Positions 1 to 9,166 of a stretch of DNA of 64,000 bases are shown piece after piece; positions within the stretch are counted from its first letter, which is position 1; every line of letters begins with the position of its first letter. The notes beneath the pieces were generated by a model. The model was not told where the DNA came from. It was given only the letters and a program-made list of their open reading frames with translations, and did not search any database. A program made the translations under genes and the position numbers. Location of the stretch: positions 1-64,000 of the forward strand of contig CAZCSV010000005.1 in assembly GCA_964501535.1 (NCBI GenBank), written 5' to 3'. The DNA is from FEN-1279 sp964501535. Its GTDB lineage: Bacteria; Bacteroidota; Ignavibacteria; Tepidaquicellales; Tepidaquicellaceae.

Positions 1-120
1 CAGGGGATAAGTGTGCCCGAGAGATACCCGACAGGTCGTGATAAACTCCATCGAATCCGCCACGGCGGACCTTTACAGACAAACCCGATTTAATCGGGAC
101 GCGGTTTACCTCCATAAATA
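1..120. other. Palindrome-rich stretch, no gene recognised
   Basis: This edge segment is visibly richer in G and C than its surroundings and holds two compact perfect palindromes: TCCGCC/GGCGGA with a 2-nt loop at 56-69, and CCCGATT/AATCGGG with a 1-nt loop at 84-98. A minus-strand frame is open from an ATG at 113-115 to the window edge (38 codons), but its product resembles nothing I know. It could be a dispersed REP-like element, the 3' part of a small RNA, or the start of a short gene running off the window. None of these can be settled here. Confidence 0.3.
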
Positions 121-121
121 G

Positions 122-155
122 AAAAACCTTGACGAAATTATTCATCAAGGTTTTT
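122..155 (-). terminator. Intrinsic terminator after tRNA-Leu
   Basis: An A-run and CCTTGA at 122-132 pair with TCAAGG and a T-run at 145-155 around a 12-nt loop. The hairpin lies directly downstream of the minus-strand tRNA-Leu. Because it has A and T tracts on opposite sides it could stop transcription from either direction. Confidence 0.75.
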
Positions 156-157
156 TG

Positions 158-243
158 TGCCCGAGATCGGAATCGAACCGATACTGACTTTACAGCCAAC
201 AGGATTTTAAGTCCTGCGCGTCTACCAATTCCGCCACTCGGGC
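158..243 (-). tRNA. tRNA-Leu, anticodon UAA
   Basis: Read on the minus strand, the acceptor stem GCCCGAG at the 5' end pairs with CTCGGGC at the 3' end, followed by discriminator A at position 158. The D arm contains the usual GGTAGACGC, the anticodon loop is CTTAAAA (anticodon TAA in DNA), and the T arm contains GGTTCGATTCC. The 86-nt length with a long variable arm is typical of class II tRNA-Leu. The 3' CCA is not encoded; the next bases downstream are C, A, A, so it must be added enzymatically. Confidence 0.95.
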
Positions 244-335
244 AGAAATCGGATAATTAAATTAATAAAATCCACACTTCATTTCACTACAAAAATTTTT
301 CTGATTTTAATTTTTAACTTTTTAATAATGTTTAT

Positions 336-1601
336 TCATTGATTAAATTCGATAAACATTGATTTAAAGTTGAATTTTATTTGTTTAAATTTTTTTAAGT
401 AGTCCTGCCCGAGGTTTCCGTAAAAGTGTTTGTTGCTTTTTTCTATAATCAGGGAAACATCGTCAATTTCAGCAGAAAATTCACCTGTTTTAAGAGTTAC
501 GTAATCCAATTTATATCCTTTATATTTTTTTTCTCCTCCAGCTCCACCAACTATTATCTCTGTTAATATATAGTTTTTCTCGATTTCATTTTTATATAAA
601 TCGAAATAGGGTTTATATAACGATGTTTTATTTGCACCCGAATCGAATGTAAATGATAGCGAGTCAGAATTTGAAATCAGCTGAATAACGGGATTATAAC
701 CTTCAAAGCACAGGTTGGAATATTTATTTTCTTCAGGTGAATCGGAAATAGTTAATAGGTTTGTTTTATCAACGGTAAATTCTTCAAATGCATATATTAC
801 AGGGTGTCCGATAATACCATATATTTTATAAATTCCGCCTCCAAAAGACAGTGATTCATCCGGCATTACAAGAACAGCAACATCGTGATATGTTATATTA
901 CCGATTTTCAACTCTTTACAAATTCCCACTTTTGACTCCACTTTTATATCGGTAGAAGTCCAGACTCTGATTTTTGAATCAATAATTTTAACTCCGAGCT
1001 TCCTTGCATATGATTCAACTATAACGGAAATATTTGCACCGGTATCGAAAACAAAATCCATATTTTCACCGTTAATAGAGACGGGAATATTCCAGAGTCC
1101 CGCAATGTCTTTTTTCATTTGGATTTTTTCTCCCGTTTTTCCGGATACCATTTGACGCGGTTCATCTTTCAAAGCATCGTAAACCGGAATATCATCCAAT
1201 ATTTCTTCTTTCTCTTCCCCTTTTAGATAAGCAAGATATTTTTCTTTTATAATATTTAGAGTGGACAATGCTTCCTTGTATTCAAATAAATTTTCATGGT
1301 TTATGGCTTTGTGTTTGTATATCTCTGTTTTAATTGAATCGTGGATTACATTACCATAAAAATTTAAAAGGTCGGAAAAAACCGCATTTGATTCGGAGTT
1401 TTTTGAAAAAATACTTAACACGACACCTTTTATAAAATCATTTTGCCATTTTTCTTTAATAATAATTTTTTCGTAATTATTTTTCAGGCGGAAGTAATCG
1501 TTAGAATAATAAAAATTATACAGATAATTAAAATCAGATGCAAATACGCCAGAATTGAATAAAAAGAAAAGAAGAAATAATGTAAATTTTTTAAATTTCA
1601 T
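336..1601 (-). CDS. Secreted retropepsin-like aspartic protease, two lobes
   Basis: The 421-residue product begins with a Sec signal peptide (about residues 1-22, ending in VFAS). The N-terminal 150 residues are helical and unassigned. Two retropepsin-like lobes follow. The first has the active-site motif DTGA at 186-189 and a hydrophobic IIG element near 263-265; the second has DSGA at 320-323 and NLG near 396-398. In the pepsin/retropepsin clan each lobe supplies one catalytic aspartate, so this chain could form the active site within one molecule, as pepsins do. Bacterial relatives are usually annotated as Asp_protease_2 or gag-like proteins, and their substrates are mostly unknown. Location is predicted to be periplasm or outer membrane. 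No operon partner is visible: tRNA-Leu lies downstream and the upstream gene ends 124 bp away. Confidence 0.8.
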   Translation of the reverse strand: MKFKKFTLFLLFFLFNSGVFASDFNYLYNFYYSNDYFRLKNNYEKIIIKEKWQNDFIKGVVLSIFSKNSESNAVFSDLLNFYGNVIHDSIKTEIYKHKAINHENLFEYKEALSTLNIIKEKYLAYLKGEEKEEILDDIPVYDALKDEPRQMVSGKTGEKIQMKKDIAGLWNIPVSINGENMDFVFDTGANISVIVESYARKLGVKIIDSKIRVWTSTDIKVESKVGICKELKIGNITYHDVAVLVMPDESLSFGGGIYKIYGIIGHPVIYAFEEFTVDKTNLLTISDSPEENKYSNLCFEGYNPVIQLISNSDSLSFTFDSGANKTSLYKPYFDLYKNEIEKNYILTEIIVGGAGGEKKYKGYKLDYVTLKTGEFSAEIDDVSLIIEKSNKHFYGNLGQDYLKKFKQIKFNFKSMFIEFNQ

Positions 1602-1670
1602 ATAATTCGTATTTTTTAAATATATACGAAAATTATAAATCAGAGTTACTTATAAATATTAATGAAATAA

Positions 1671-1699
1671 AAAACTGTCGGCACAACACCAACAGTTTT
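1671..1699 (-). terminator. Terminator after the T9SS propeller gene
   Basis: Arms at 1671-1681 and 1689-1699 pair at 10 of 11 positions (AAAACTGTCGG against CCAACAGTTTT) around a 7-nt loop. On the minus strand the stem runs into a T tract, as expected for a terminator of the gene ending at 1726. Confidence 0.7.
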
Positions 1700-1725
1700 C
1701 TTTATACAGCTTATTAATAATATTT

Positions 1726-3090
1726 TTACTTAATAAGCACCATTTTTTTGGAGTCTATATATTTTCCATCGACAGATAATCTGTATGAATAAACACCGCT
1801 TGCAAGATTCTGACCATCGAATACATAATCGAAATTACCAGCATTAAACTGGACGTTATTGTAGACCGAAGAAATCATTTTCCCGGTTACATCATAGACC
1901 TGCAGAGTAACCTTACCCGCTTTCGGAAGGGCGAAGCTTATAGTTGTAACAGGGTTGAACGGGTTGGGGTAATTTTGTTTCAGCGAATACGCAGTGGGCA
2001 CGGTTTTATTTTCATTCGGAGTCAGGGTTACGGTTTCAGTAAGTTTAATTACGGTTCCGGATGTAGAGATTGCATAACCCGTAACGGTAGTTCCCACCCT
2101 GATAAAATCAAAATGGAAAAGACCGACAGCGGGCGAGGTCATAGATGTCCAGTTAGCGCCGGAGTTTGTGCTTTTATAAATCAGACCGACGGAAGTGCTT
2201 TGTCCCAAATAATAGCAGGTATTAGTGCCGCTAACCCATTTCAATGCACTATTAGTAGATGAGCCTGTTCCGCCAAGTCCTACGGATGACCAGGTTGTGC
2301 CGCCGTTTGTAGTCCTTGCGATATTCGGGTGCGAGGTACTTGTTGAAGCGATACCAATTAATTTATTATCGTGGAAAGCCAGGGCACTTGTGAAAGCTCC
2401 TGTAATACCGAGGGTTCCGATAAACCAGCTTGTACCACCGTTACTTGTAATGTTAACTCTTGATGAGCCTGCATTCAAGCCGAAACCATAGAACAGGTTA
2501 TCGATAATCATAACGGAATTTTGAGCCGAGGCGGCACCGGAGATACCAGTAGGATTTGTTAGTGTCCAGTTTACCCCTCCGTTTGTAGTAATTTGCAGGT
2601 AGTATGTATTACCGGCACCCGAAGGCGGGTCGCTTTCGGCAATACCAATCTGGGGGTTGCTTCTCGAGAACACGATTGCATTAAAGAAGCCAGCTGTTCC
2701 GCCGGTATTAAAAACAGCAGTCCAGTTGAGGCCTCCGTTAGTAGTTCTTGAAACGGTAGCGTCGCCGCCCGTTGTTCCTTGAGCGTCTCCGCCGTCACCG
2801 ACATAGCATGTCAGGGAGTCGATAGCCCAGATGCACATCAGGGCTTTTTGCTGAAGGCCGCTTGTTGAAACGGAAGTCCAAGTTGTTCCTCCGTTAACCG
2901 TTCTGAATACCATAGGCGAGTTAAGTCCTGCACTGATCCAGACTACATTCGGACTAACGACGGAGATACCGGGATAAGTACCTGCGAGTGTGACCGTACC
3001 CGCAGATGTCCATTGTGAAAGTGCAAGCCGGTTAAATCCTAGTAAAAGAGTCAAAATCAGAAAAACCAGAAACAATTTTTTTTCTCCCAT
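1726..3090 (-). CDS. T9SS-exported beta-propeller protein
   Basis: The 454-residue product has a Sec signal peptide (about 1-25, ending LALSQ). The body carries at least six Asp-box-like motifs of the form TTNGGxxW (RTVNGGTTW, RTTNGGLNW, ITTNGGVNW and others), as found in BNR/Ycf48-like/sortilin-type beta-propellers. The last about 85 residues form a type A T9SS sorting domain with YPNPFNPVT, VYDVTGK, LASGVYSYRL and a C-terminal KMVLIK. By family knowledge the protein crosses the outer membrane through T9SS and loses the domain on release or surface anchoring. No enzymatic residues stand out, so a binding or scaffold role is as likely as hydrolysis. It is transcribed alone and followed by its own terminator. 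Confidence 0.85.
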   Translation of the reverse strand: MGEKKLFLVFLILTLLLGFNRLALSQWTSAGTVTLAGTYPGISVVSPNVVWISAGLNSPMVFRTVNGGTTWTSVSTSGLQQKALMCIWAIDSLTCYVGDGGDAQGTTGGDATVSRTTNGGLNWTAVFNTGGTAGFFNAIVFSRSNPQIGIAESDPPSGAGNTYYLQITTNGGVNWTLTNPTGISGAASAQNSVMIIDNLFYGFGLNAGSSRVNITSNGGTSWFIGTLGITGAFTSALAFHDNKLIGIASTSTSHPNIARTTNGGTTWSSVGLGGTGSSTNSALKWVSGTNTCYYLGQSTSVGLIYKSTNSGANWTSMTSPAVGLFHFDFIRVGTTVTGYAISTSGTVIKLTETVTLTPNENKTVPTAYSLKQNYPNPFNPVTTISFALPKAGKVTLQVYDVTGKMISSVYNNVQFNAGNFDYVFDGQNLASGVYSYRLSVDGKYIDSKKMVLIK

Positions 3091-3210
3091 AATTTTTCCT
3101 CTAAATTTTAAATTTTAAGAAAAAAAGTTTTTTGATTAAAGATGAAAAGATAACAGAGCTGTTGCAGAGATGTATTACAATTATAAAATAATTATAAGAT
3201 TCCAAAACCA

Positions 3211-3243
3211 TTAATTAAAAAGTTCCGAAAAAACTTTAATTAA
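3211..3243. repeat. AT-rich inverted repeat in intergenic gap
   Basis: The 294-bp gap between the two minus-strand genes (3091-3384) contains arms TTAATTAAAAAGTT (3211-3224) and AACTTTAATTAA (3232-3243), which pair over 12 bp with a 2-nt bulge. It may be a weak terminator for the gene ending at 3385 or part of the promoter of the gene starting at 3090. Nothing else is recognisable in the gap. Confidence 0.4.
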
Positions 3244-3384
3244 GAATTTCTATTATCAATAATTCCGAATTATTGCAAAGAGAAACCGATGGTTATCATG
3301 GAAACGTATAAAGATATATAAAATATTTATCAATATCAAATATTTTTCAATTACAAAATAACGGGGATAAACGATTAAAAATCT

Positions 3385-5361
3385 TTATTTTTCACGTCCA
3401 GGCAGTCCCAATAATTTATGTTCTATCATCAGGTTTACCGTTTGAATCATCGAGTAGGTATAAATCTTCATGCTGTCGGCGAGGATTTTATTTTCGTTCA
3501 GGTAGTTTGTGATGTCATTATTTTTAAATTTATAGAGAGCATCGTTGTCTCCTTCTCTTATTATTAAATAATATTCATTATTTATACATCCGAATTTATC
3601 ATCTGAGGAGAAGTATGCAAATTGTCTTTTATCCCGGACGAGGTCTATGCCGAAGGTATTATTCACATAAGGAATTCTCAGGAAACCCATCAGGGTCGGG
3701 AATAAATCGATCTGGAGTCCGACGTTATCGAACTTTGCCGGTTTAATGAGGTACGGGGCATAGAAAATCATTGGAGTATGAAAGTACGAAAGCGGTACAT
3801 CGTAGGTTGGGTCGAAGTTCTGGCCATGGTCAGCGATGAAAGCGAAGACGGTATTTTTGAACCAGTCTTTTCCGGATGAGTTTTTAAAAAATTCGGAAAA
3901 GGACCAGTCTGTGTATTGAAAAAGCTTACCATATCCATCCAGTGTTGAGGGTTTAAATTCCGTTTGCTTAGGCAGGGAGAGAGACTCGTGCGTCGAGATT
4001 GTCAAAAATACCGCAAGGAACGGTTTTTCTTTAGAGATTTCTCCGAGCACAGGGATGGCGAACTGAAAGATAGTATTATCGTGCACGCCCCATTCGGTCA
4101 GCTCCGAATCTTCCGGATAATCTTCCAGGCTGATTATTCTATCGAAATCGTTAGTTGACAGGAAGCTATTCATATTATCAAACTGCTTATCGCCGGAGCA
4201 GAAAAAAATATTATAATAGCCGTTTTTATGAAGAACGTTAGATATACCCGAGAGTTTTTGCCCGTTGACCTGCGGAGAAGAGAAGGGTTTCGTATTAAGA
4301 ATCGAAGGTATCGAAAACAAAGTAGAGAAAACCCCGCTATAGGTATGCATTCCTGCGGTATACACATTATCGAAAGTTGCCGATACATCAGCGAGGCTAT
4401 CGAGAAAGGGCATAAAGTTATTCGGGTTTCCATAGCGTTTCATTTGAAACGCGCTTAAGCTTTCCACGATAAAAATCACGACATTAGGTTTCGATACCGG
4501 AACGCTATCGAACAATACATCTCTGGCGACGGGAGAATCATATTTCCGATTTACATTCAGGAATTCCTGTGTATTTCTAACGGCATCTTTATCGCTGATT
4601 AATTTAGGATTTTTAATTTTATAACTTTCGAAGAAAGTAAATACCGGATTAAGTCCAAGCTGATTAGGGAACGAGTATTCCAGGCAGAATGCATCGGCTA
4701 TACGCAGGGGGAACACTTTATAATTCAGGTTCCCTCTAATTCCATTGAACAGCAAAAATCCGAAAAAGAGAAAGAGTATTATCTTGGTAAGAATCTTATT
4801 TTCGTTTCCCCGAGCCGAGAGTATAGTTTTATTGGCAAGAAACTTAAGCCACCAGCAGAATCCAAGCGAGGCAACCAGAAACACTGCTACATAGGGATAA
4901 TATGTTGTTGTAGAGAATCTCGATTTAATCATCAAGCCGAGGTCTTCCGTCCAGTTCAGTATGCTGTTTGTCAGTCGTGAATTAAAGTAAGAGAAGAACG
5001 GAATATCGGTAGCGTGCAGGGCGATAGCAAAGGTATAGAAAGCGAAGAGGAAAGCCAATGAAATATAATTGAACCAATTTCTTGCAGGAGGAATAAAATA
5101 TCCGAGAAATAAAAATAAAAACGGGAAAATAAGAATATAGGAATTCACAGACATATCGAAAAGGCTACCCCTGTTAAAAAGTGCGAAAATTAAATATTTA
5201 TGAGGGATTCCGGCACTTTGTTCAGGATTAAGGAAAAGCAGGATTAGCCTGAAGAGCATAAACAAAACCATTCCGGAAATAAACACCAAGGCAAGAAATG
5301 AGATTTGGGTTGGAATTTTAGGTTTTTTTGTTTTACTGACAATCGTTTCATCAGGATTCAT
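3385..5361 (-). CDS. LTA synthase-like membrane phosphoglycerol transferase
   Basis: The 658-residue product has about five transmembrane helices (roughly 20-44, 72-90, 97-116, 154-173, 191-206) followed by an extracytoplasmic alkaline-phosphatase/sulfatase-fold domain from about 290. It keeps the LtaS-type catalytic set: Glu300 in IVES, Thr340 in AGMHT as the predicted nucleophile, and Asp511-His512 in IADHG. The Glu-to-Thr spacing (40) is close to that of LtaS (45). In Gram-positives such enzymes polymerise glycerol phosphate; in Gram-negatives relatives such as OpgB or EptA-like enzymes modify periplasmic glucans or lipid A. Which substrate applies here cannot be read from the sequence. 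The gene appears monocistronic and is divergent from the PP2C phosphatase gene. Confidence 0.88.
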   Translation of the reverse strand: MNPDETIVSKTKKPKIPTQISFLALVFISGMVLFMLFRLILLFLNPEQSAGIPHKYLIFALFNRGSLFDMSVNSYILIFPFLFLFLGYFIPPARNWFNYISLAFLFAFYTFAIALHATDIPFFSYFNSRLTNSILNWTEDLGLMIKSRFSTTTYYPYVAVFLVASLGFCWWLKFLANKTILSARGNENKILTKIILFLFFGFLLFNGIRGNLNYKVFPLRIADAFCLEYSFPNQLGLNPVFTFFESYKIKNPKLISDKDAVRNTQEFLNVNRKYDSPVARDVLFDSVPVSKPNVVIFIVESLSAFQMKRYGNPNNFMPFLDSLADVSATFDNVYTAGMHTYSGVFSTLFSIPSILNTKPFSSPQVNGQKLSGISNVLHKNGYYNIFFCSGDKQFDNMNSFLSTNDFDRIISLEDYPEDSELTEWGVHDNTIFQFAIPVLGEISKEKPFLAVFLTISTHESLSLPKQTEFKPSTLDGYGKLFQYTDWSFSEFFKNSSGKDWFKNTVFAFIADHGQNFDPTYDVPLSYFHTPMIFYAPYLIKPAKFDNVGLQIDLFPTLMGFLRIPYVNNTFGIDLVRDKRQFAYFSSDDKFGCINNEYYLIIREGDNDALYKFKNNDITNYLNENKILADSMKIYTYSMIQTVNLMIEHKLLGLPGREK

Positions 5362-5597
5362 ATTTTCGTTAAAAATTATTAATATTTTCTTTAATTTTGA
5401 ATAAATTTACTAAAATTTTACAATAGTATCAAACCGATAAGAGTTTTTTAAAGGAAGGGGAAAAAATTTACAGACTAAGAAACATTTTGAAACTATATAC
5501 GTATGAAAAAATAGGGTATTAAAGATTTCAAATAATATTGAGTGATTTTGATATATGATTTAAAATTTATTTAATGTAGTTTTTAAAAAATTACTTT

Positions 5598-8465
5598 ATG
5601 GGTAGTGAGAAATTTTGGGACAGGAATCCCGGGAAATTCAGGATTTTTATAATTGTACTATCTGTCTTAGTATTTGGTTCGATAATATATAATACGATTA
5701 ATTACGCATCTGCGATATTCAGCGGAACAAATTACATGCAGTTACCCTCCAAGCTTTACATCAAAAAGAATATAATACTAAAGAATCAAAAAGGCGCAAG
5801 CGATACGCTTGCGGCTGGAAGTTTTTTATTAAGCATAAACGGCTACAAAGTATCCACGCAGGAAGAATATGATAATTTTCTTAAGAAGTTAAACAAGGAT
5901 TCGATAGTTGCTTTAAAAGTTTTTGATTTAAGAAAATCGGAAAAGATAACAGAAATAATGAGCAACAAGATTTTTGAGATTGAATCCGATACGATTTATA
6001 TAAAGCGGTCCGAAATTCCCGAAGACTTCATCAGATATCTGACAACCGGTTCATTCATAGGATACATAATGCCTGACGGAGCAACATACAGGGCGGGGTT
6101 AAAAACAGGAGACCTTTTACTGACGATAAAGGACAGGGAAGTGATTATGAACAAAGTCTATCCTGATCACGACGGATTTGACCTGGATTTTTACAGATTT
6201 TTCAGAGGGCTTTCGAAAGGAGAGCCTATTCCTTATACGGTATTAAGAAACGGAGGACCACTTACTTTTAATGTCTGGCTTGCAACATTCGGTATATCGA
6301 CGATATTGTTCTTTGTGGTTTTATGTGGCTTCAGCTATATGGTAACGGGTATTTATTACGGTTTAAAGAGACCCAATTTTACCGCTACGAGACTGATATC
6401 ATTTGGGTTTATTATGATTGGTTTTGAAATTGCAATGAGTATTGGTCTGAGTTCACCGTATTACAATTTATACAATTTTATAAAAATATTTCTAACAAAT
6501 ACAGCTTTAATATTTTTCCTTCCCGTAGCATTTCACGGTCTGCTTTATTTTCCGGCTAAGAACGAATTGTTTTTAAAGAACAAATGGCACCTGAGGATAA
6601 TATATACGATATCAATTATTACACTTGTCATTTTTTCGTATTATTACTATACAGAAAAAAGTGATAGCGGGATAATTCTGTTTTGCCTGCTTTCAAATAT
6701 AATTTATTATTTGATTGTAAGGCTGATATATGCAAGGAGGGCAGCCGAGAAAAACATCTTATCGAGAAAAATCGGTATAATCTGGATTATAGTATTTATT
6801 TCGGTGTTTATTTTTCCGATTCTTAATTTCTTTGGTATCAAATGGATTTTCGAATTGCAGGAATATAATTTCCTTATGTTATTTTTGATTCCTTTGTCAT
6901 ATTTATATTTTACATGGAGATACAGATTACTCGATATTGATTTTCATTTAAGGAGAAACATACAATATGTATTGATAACCGTATTATGGAAGGCTGTGCT
7001 GCTGGGAGTATTTATATGCATACTATGGAAGTCGTCGCTGCTGAATGTTAATTTTCCCAACATTAAATTTACCGCAAGCAGTATAGAGATACTGTCGGTT
7101 CCGCTTGACAGTATAACGAATCTTTTCTACAATAAATTATTATTCATAGCGATTGCATTTATTTCCGGTACGATATTATTAAAAACAGGAAAGAGCGGAC
7201 AAGATTTCTTCGACAGGAAATTTTACAGACAGAAGTTCGATTACAAATACGCGCAGGAAGAGCTTGTGAGGCTGTTGCAGAAAAAATTCACGATAGACAG
7301 TTTAGCACGACTTATAGTCGAAAAAGTATCGACTTTAGTAAGGATAAAGATAACGGGAATAGTATTTTCGGGAGACGGCAAGAAGTTATGGGACGGTAAG
7401 ATGTATTGTTACGACAATTTGGAATCGAGGTTATACAATCTGGATTTGGAGCAGAAATATTTCGATTCCATAAAGGGATTCAAGGGGACTTTTTCTATTA
7501 ACTATTTGCCTGTAGAAATCAAGAATTTCTTAGAGAGTAACAAGTTTTCGAACGTTGTTCCCATCAAGGTAAACGAGAGGCTTTTAGGGGCGTTATTTAT
7601 CGGGGAGAAGTTATCCGAAACGCCTCTGAGAGGGGAGGATTTCGAGTTTCTTTCGGCTGTGATTACAAGCATATCCATAGCTGTGGAAAATACTTTTCTT
7701 TATGAAGAGCTTACCAAGAGGGAGCGAATAAAGAAGGAGCTCGAGATTGCGCACAATATTCAGGTTGCATCGCTGCCACAGAATGTTCCGATAATTCCGG
7801 GACTTGACATATATGCCACTTCGATTCCCGCGATGGAAGTAGGAGGAGATTTTTATGATTTCCTGAACGGAACAGCGAACGGTCTGACGATTGTAATGGG
7901 AGATGTAAGCGGAAAGGGGACGTCGGCGGCGCTGTATATGTCCAAAGTTCAGGGTATATTCCAGACTCTTCACGAATTCAATCTTTCGCCGGTGAAGTTA
8001 TTGACGAGGGCGAACCATTTATTATACAGGCATATAGATTCGAAGTCATACATAACAGCGGTGGGAGCGAGTTTCGACACTGCGAACAAGACATTGTCTT
8101 TTGCGAGAGCGGGGCATTTGCCTTTATACTATTATAATCATATTCTCAAGGAGATAAGGAAAATACAGCCCTGCGGTATGGGGCTGGGTTTAAGCGAAAA
8201 AAATATTTTCGATTATTCGATAGAGGAGATTAAGATAGAATATTCCGAGGGGGATATATTTCTATTCGTTTCGGACGGAGTTGTAGAGGCGCTTAACAGG
8301 GCAGGCGAGCAATTCGGGGAGGAGAAGCTGCTGGAGCTGGTAAAGTTAAATACTGAATTCGATTCCAAAAGAATGGTCGCTGAAATACTGGAGTCGGTAA
8401 AGGCATTCACATCGGATACAAACCAATACGATGACATAACCGTAGTAGCGGTAAAATCGGTATAG
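5598..8465 (+). CDS. Membrane PDZ-GAF-PP2C (SpoIIE/RsbU-type) phosphatase
   Basis: A 955-residue multidomain regulator. Residues 17-40 form a first TM helix. An extracytoplasmic segment follows with a PDZ-like unit (about 155-215, GYIMPDG...RAGLKTGD) and a probable second, weaker one before it. About nine more TM helices span 230-530. A GAF-like domain covers about 560-700 and a PPM/SpoIIE serine phosphatase domain 715-955. The phosphatase metal ligands are present: Asp751 and Asp754 in GGDFYDF, Asp769 in GDVSGKG, Asp893 in SDG and Asp945-Asp946 in YDDIT. Proteins of this class dephosphorylate anti-sigma-factor antagonists in partner-switching systems; no STAS antagonist or anti-sigma kinase gene is in the window. 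The ATG at 5598 gives a normal N-in first helix. The gap to the divergent neighbour is 236 bp and AT-rich. Confidence 0.88.
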   Translation: MGSEKFWDRNPGKFRIFIIVLSVLVFGSIIYNTINYASAIFSGTNYMQLPSKLYIKKNIILKNQKGASDTLAAGSFLLSINGYKVSTQEEYDNFLKKLNKDSIVALKVFDLRKSEKITEIMSNKIFEIESDTIYIKRSEIPEDFIRYLTTGSFIGYIMPDGATYRAGLKTGDLLLTIKDREVIMNKVYPDHDGFDLDFYRFFRGLSKGEPIPYTVLRNGGPLTFNVWLATFGISTILFFVVLCGFSYMVTGIYYGLKRPNFTATRLISFGFIMIGFEIAMSIGLSSPYYNLYNFIKIFLTNTALIFFLPVAFHGLLYFPAKNELFLKNKWHLRIIYTISIITLVIFSYYYYTEKSDSGIILFCLLSNIIYYLIVRLIYARRAAEKNILSRKIGIIWIIVFISVFIFPILNFFGIKWIFELQEYNFLMLFLIPLSYLYFTWRYRLLDIDFHLRRNIQYVLITVLWKAVLLGVFICILWKSSLLNVNFPNIKFTASSIEILSVPLDSITNLFYNKLLFIAIAFISGTILLKTGKSGQDFFDRKFYRQKFDYKYAQEELVRLLQKKFTIDSLARLIVEKVSTLVRIKITGIVFSGDGKKLWDGKMYCYDNLESRLYNLDLEQKYFDSIKGFKGTFSINYLPVEIKNFLESNKFSNVVPIKVNERLLGALFIGEKLSETPLRGEDFEFLSAVITSISIAVENTFLYEELTKRERIKKELEIAHNIQVASLPQNVPIIPGLDIYATSIPAMEVGGDFYDFLNGTANGLTIVMGDVSGKGTSAALYMSKVQGIFQTLHEFNLSPVKLLTRANHLLYRHIDSKSYITAVGASFDTANKTLSFARAGHLPLYYYNHILKEIRKIQPCGMGLGLSEKNIFDYSIEEIKIEYSEGDIFLFVSDGVVEALNRAGEQFGEEKLLELVKLNTEFDSKRMVAEILESVKAFTSDTNQYDDITVVAVKSV

Positions 8466-8588
8466 GATATTCCTAATCTATATAACGATGATTTTATAAT
8501 ATTTTTACGAAAAAGGAAATATTATTTATATTGCTTTTTGATGTTTCATTGTTGATATTTATTGAAATAATAAATGGAGGATAAGTAT

Positions 8589-9089
8589 ATGAAATTATTA
8601 ATTTATTTCTTTATTGTTTTTACTTTCCTCATTTTATCTTCTTGTAAAAACGAAATTGATATACCTGTCTCTACAAACTCAAATAAAAATGCAAATACTG
8701 ATAATGATTGTTGTGCATTTACAGTAAGAGCAATTGTTCAACAATTTGATGGTTATAATTATGTAAATTGTATGGATCGAACATTTGTAACTTCAAATGA
8801 AATGACTCCGAATTGTGATGATTTCTATTGGTTTGTTACCTATTATATGCAAGATAACTATAGGATTATTTGTAATTTTTCTTATATTCCGGATGTTGTA
8901 TGCATGGGATATTTTGGTATTTTTACAAAACCCGAAGAAAACACACAACCCGTTTTTTATACATATTTGCCATATAATCCTGATCAATCATATGTCGAAC
9001 AAACATTTTATATCAATGATTTAGAACCAAATGGTACTTGGTATTATTCTAAAATGTGTGTGTTTCCATTTGTGATTGAAAAAAAATAG
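8589..9089 (+). CDS. Small secreted lipoprotein, unknown function
   Basis: The start is chosen at the ATG at 8589 because GGAGG at 8576-8580 lies about 8 nt upstream; the in-frame ATG at 8574 overlaps that ribosome site. The 166-residue product has a lipoprotein signal peptide with lipobox LSSC (Cys19). The mature part starts with an Asn/Ser/Thr-rich linker and is then rich in aromatic residues and cysteine (a Cys pair near residue 40), suggesting a small beta-rich domain. I do not recognise a family. Codon use is more AT-rich than in the phosphatase gene upstream, and the next feature is a truncated gene, so this spot may be a site of insertion and deletion. Confidence 0.7.
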   Translation: MKLLIYFFIVFTFLILSSCKNEIDIPVSTNSNKNANTDNDCCAFTVRAIVQQFDGYNYVNCMDRTFVTSNEMTPNCDDFYWFVTYYMQDNYRIICNFSYIPDVVCMGYFGIFTKPEENTQPVFYTYLPYNPDQSYVEQTFYINDLEPNGTWYYSKMCVFPFVIEKK

Positions 9090-9166
9090 AATTAAAAGTG
9101 TATTTACTTTTTACTTAAAATTATCTTATATTATTACTCTTTCAATTTTGAAAAGAGATAGAGTAA

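Noticed and set aside
1975..2804. Open frames on both strands inside the T9SS propeller gene
   Set aside because: The minus-strand protein has a full signal peptide, repeats and sorting domain; the others are shadows.
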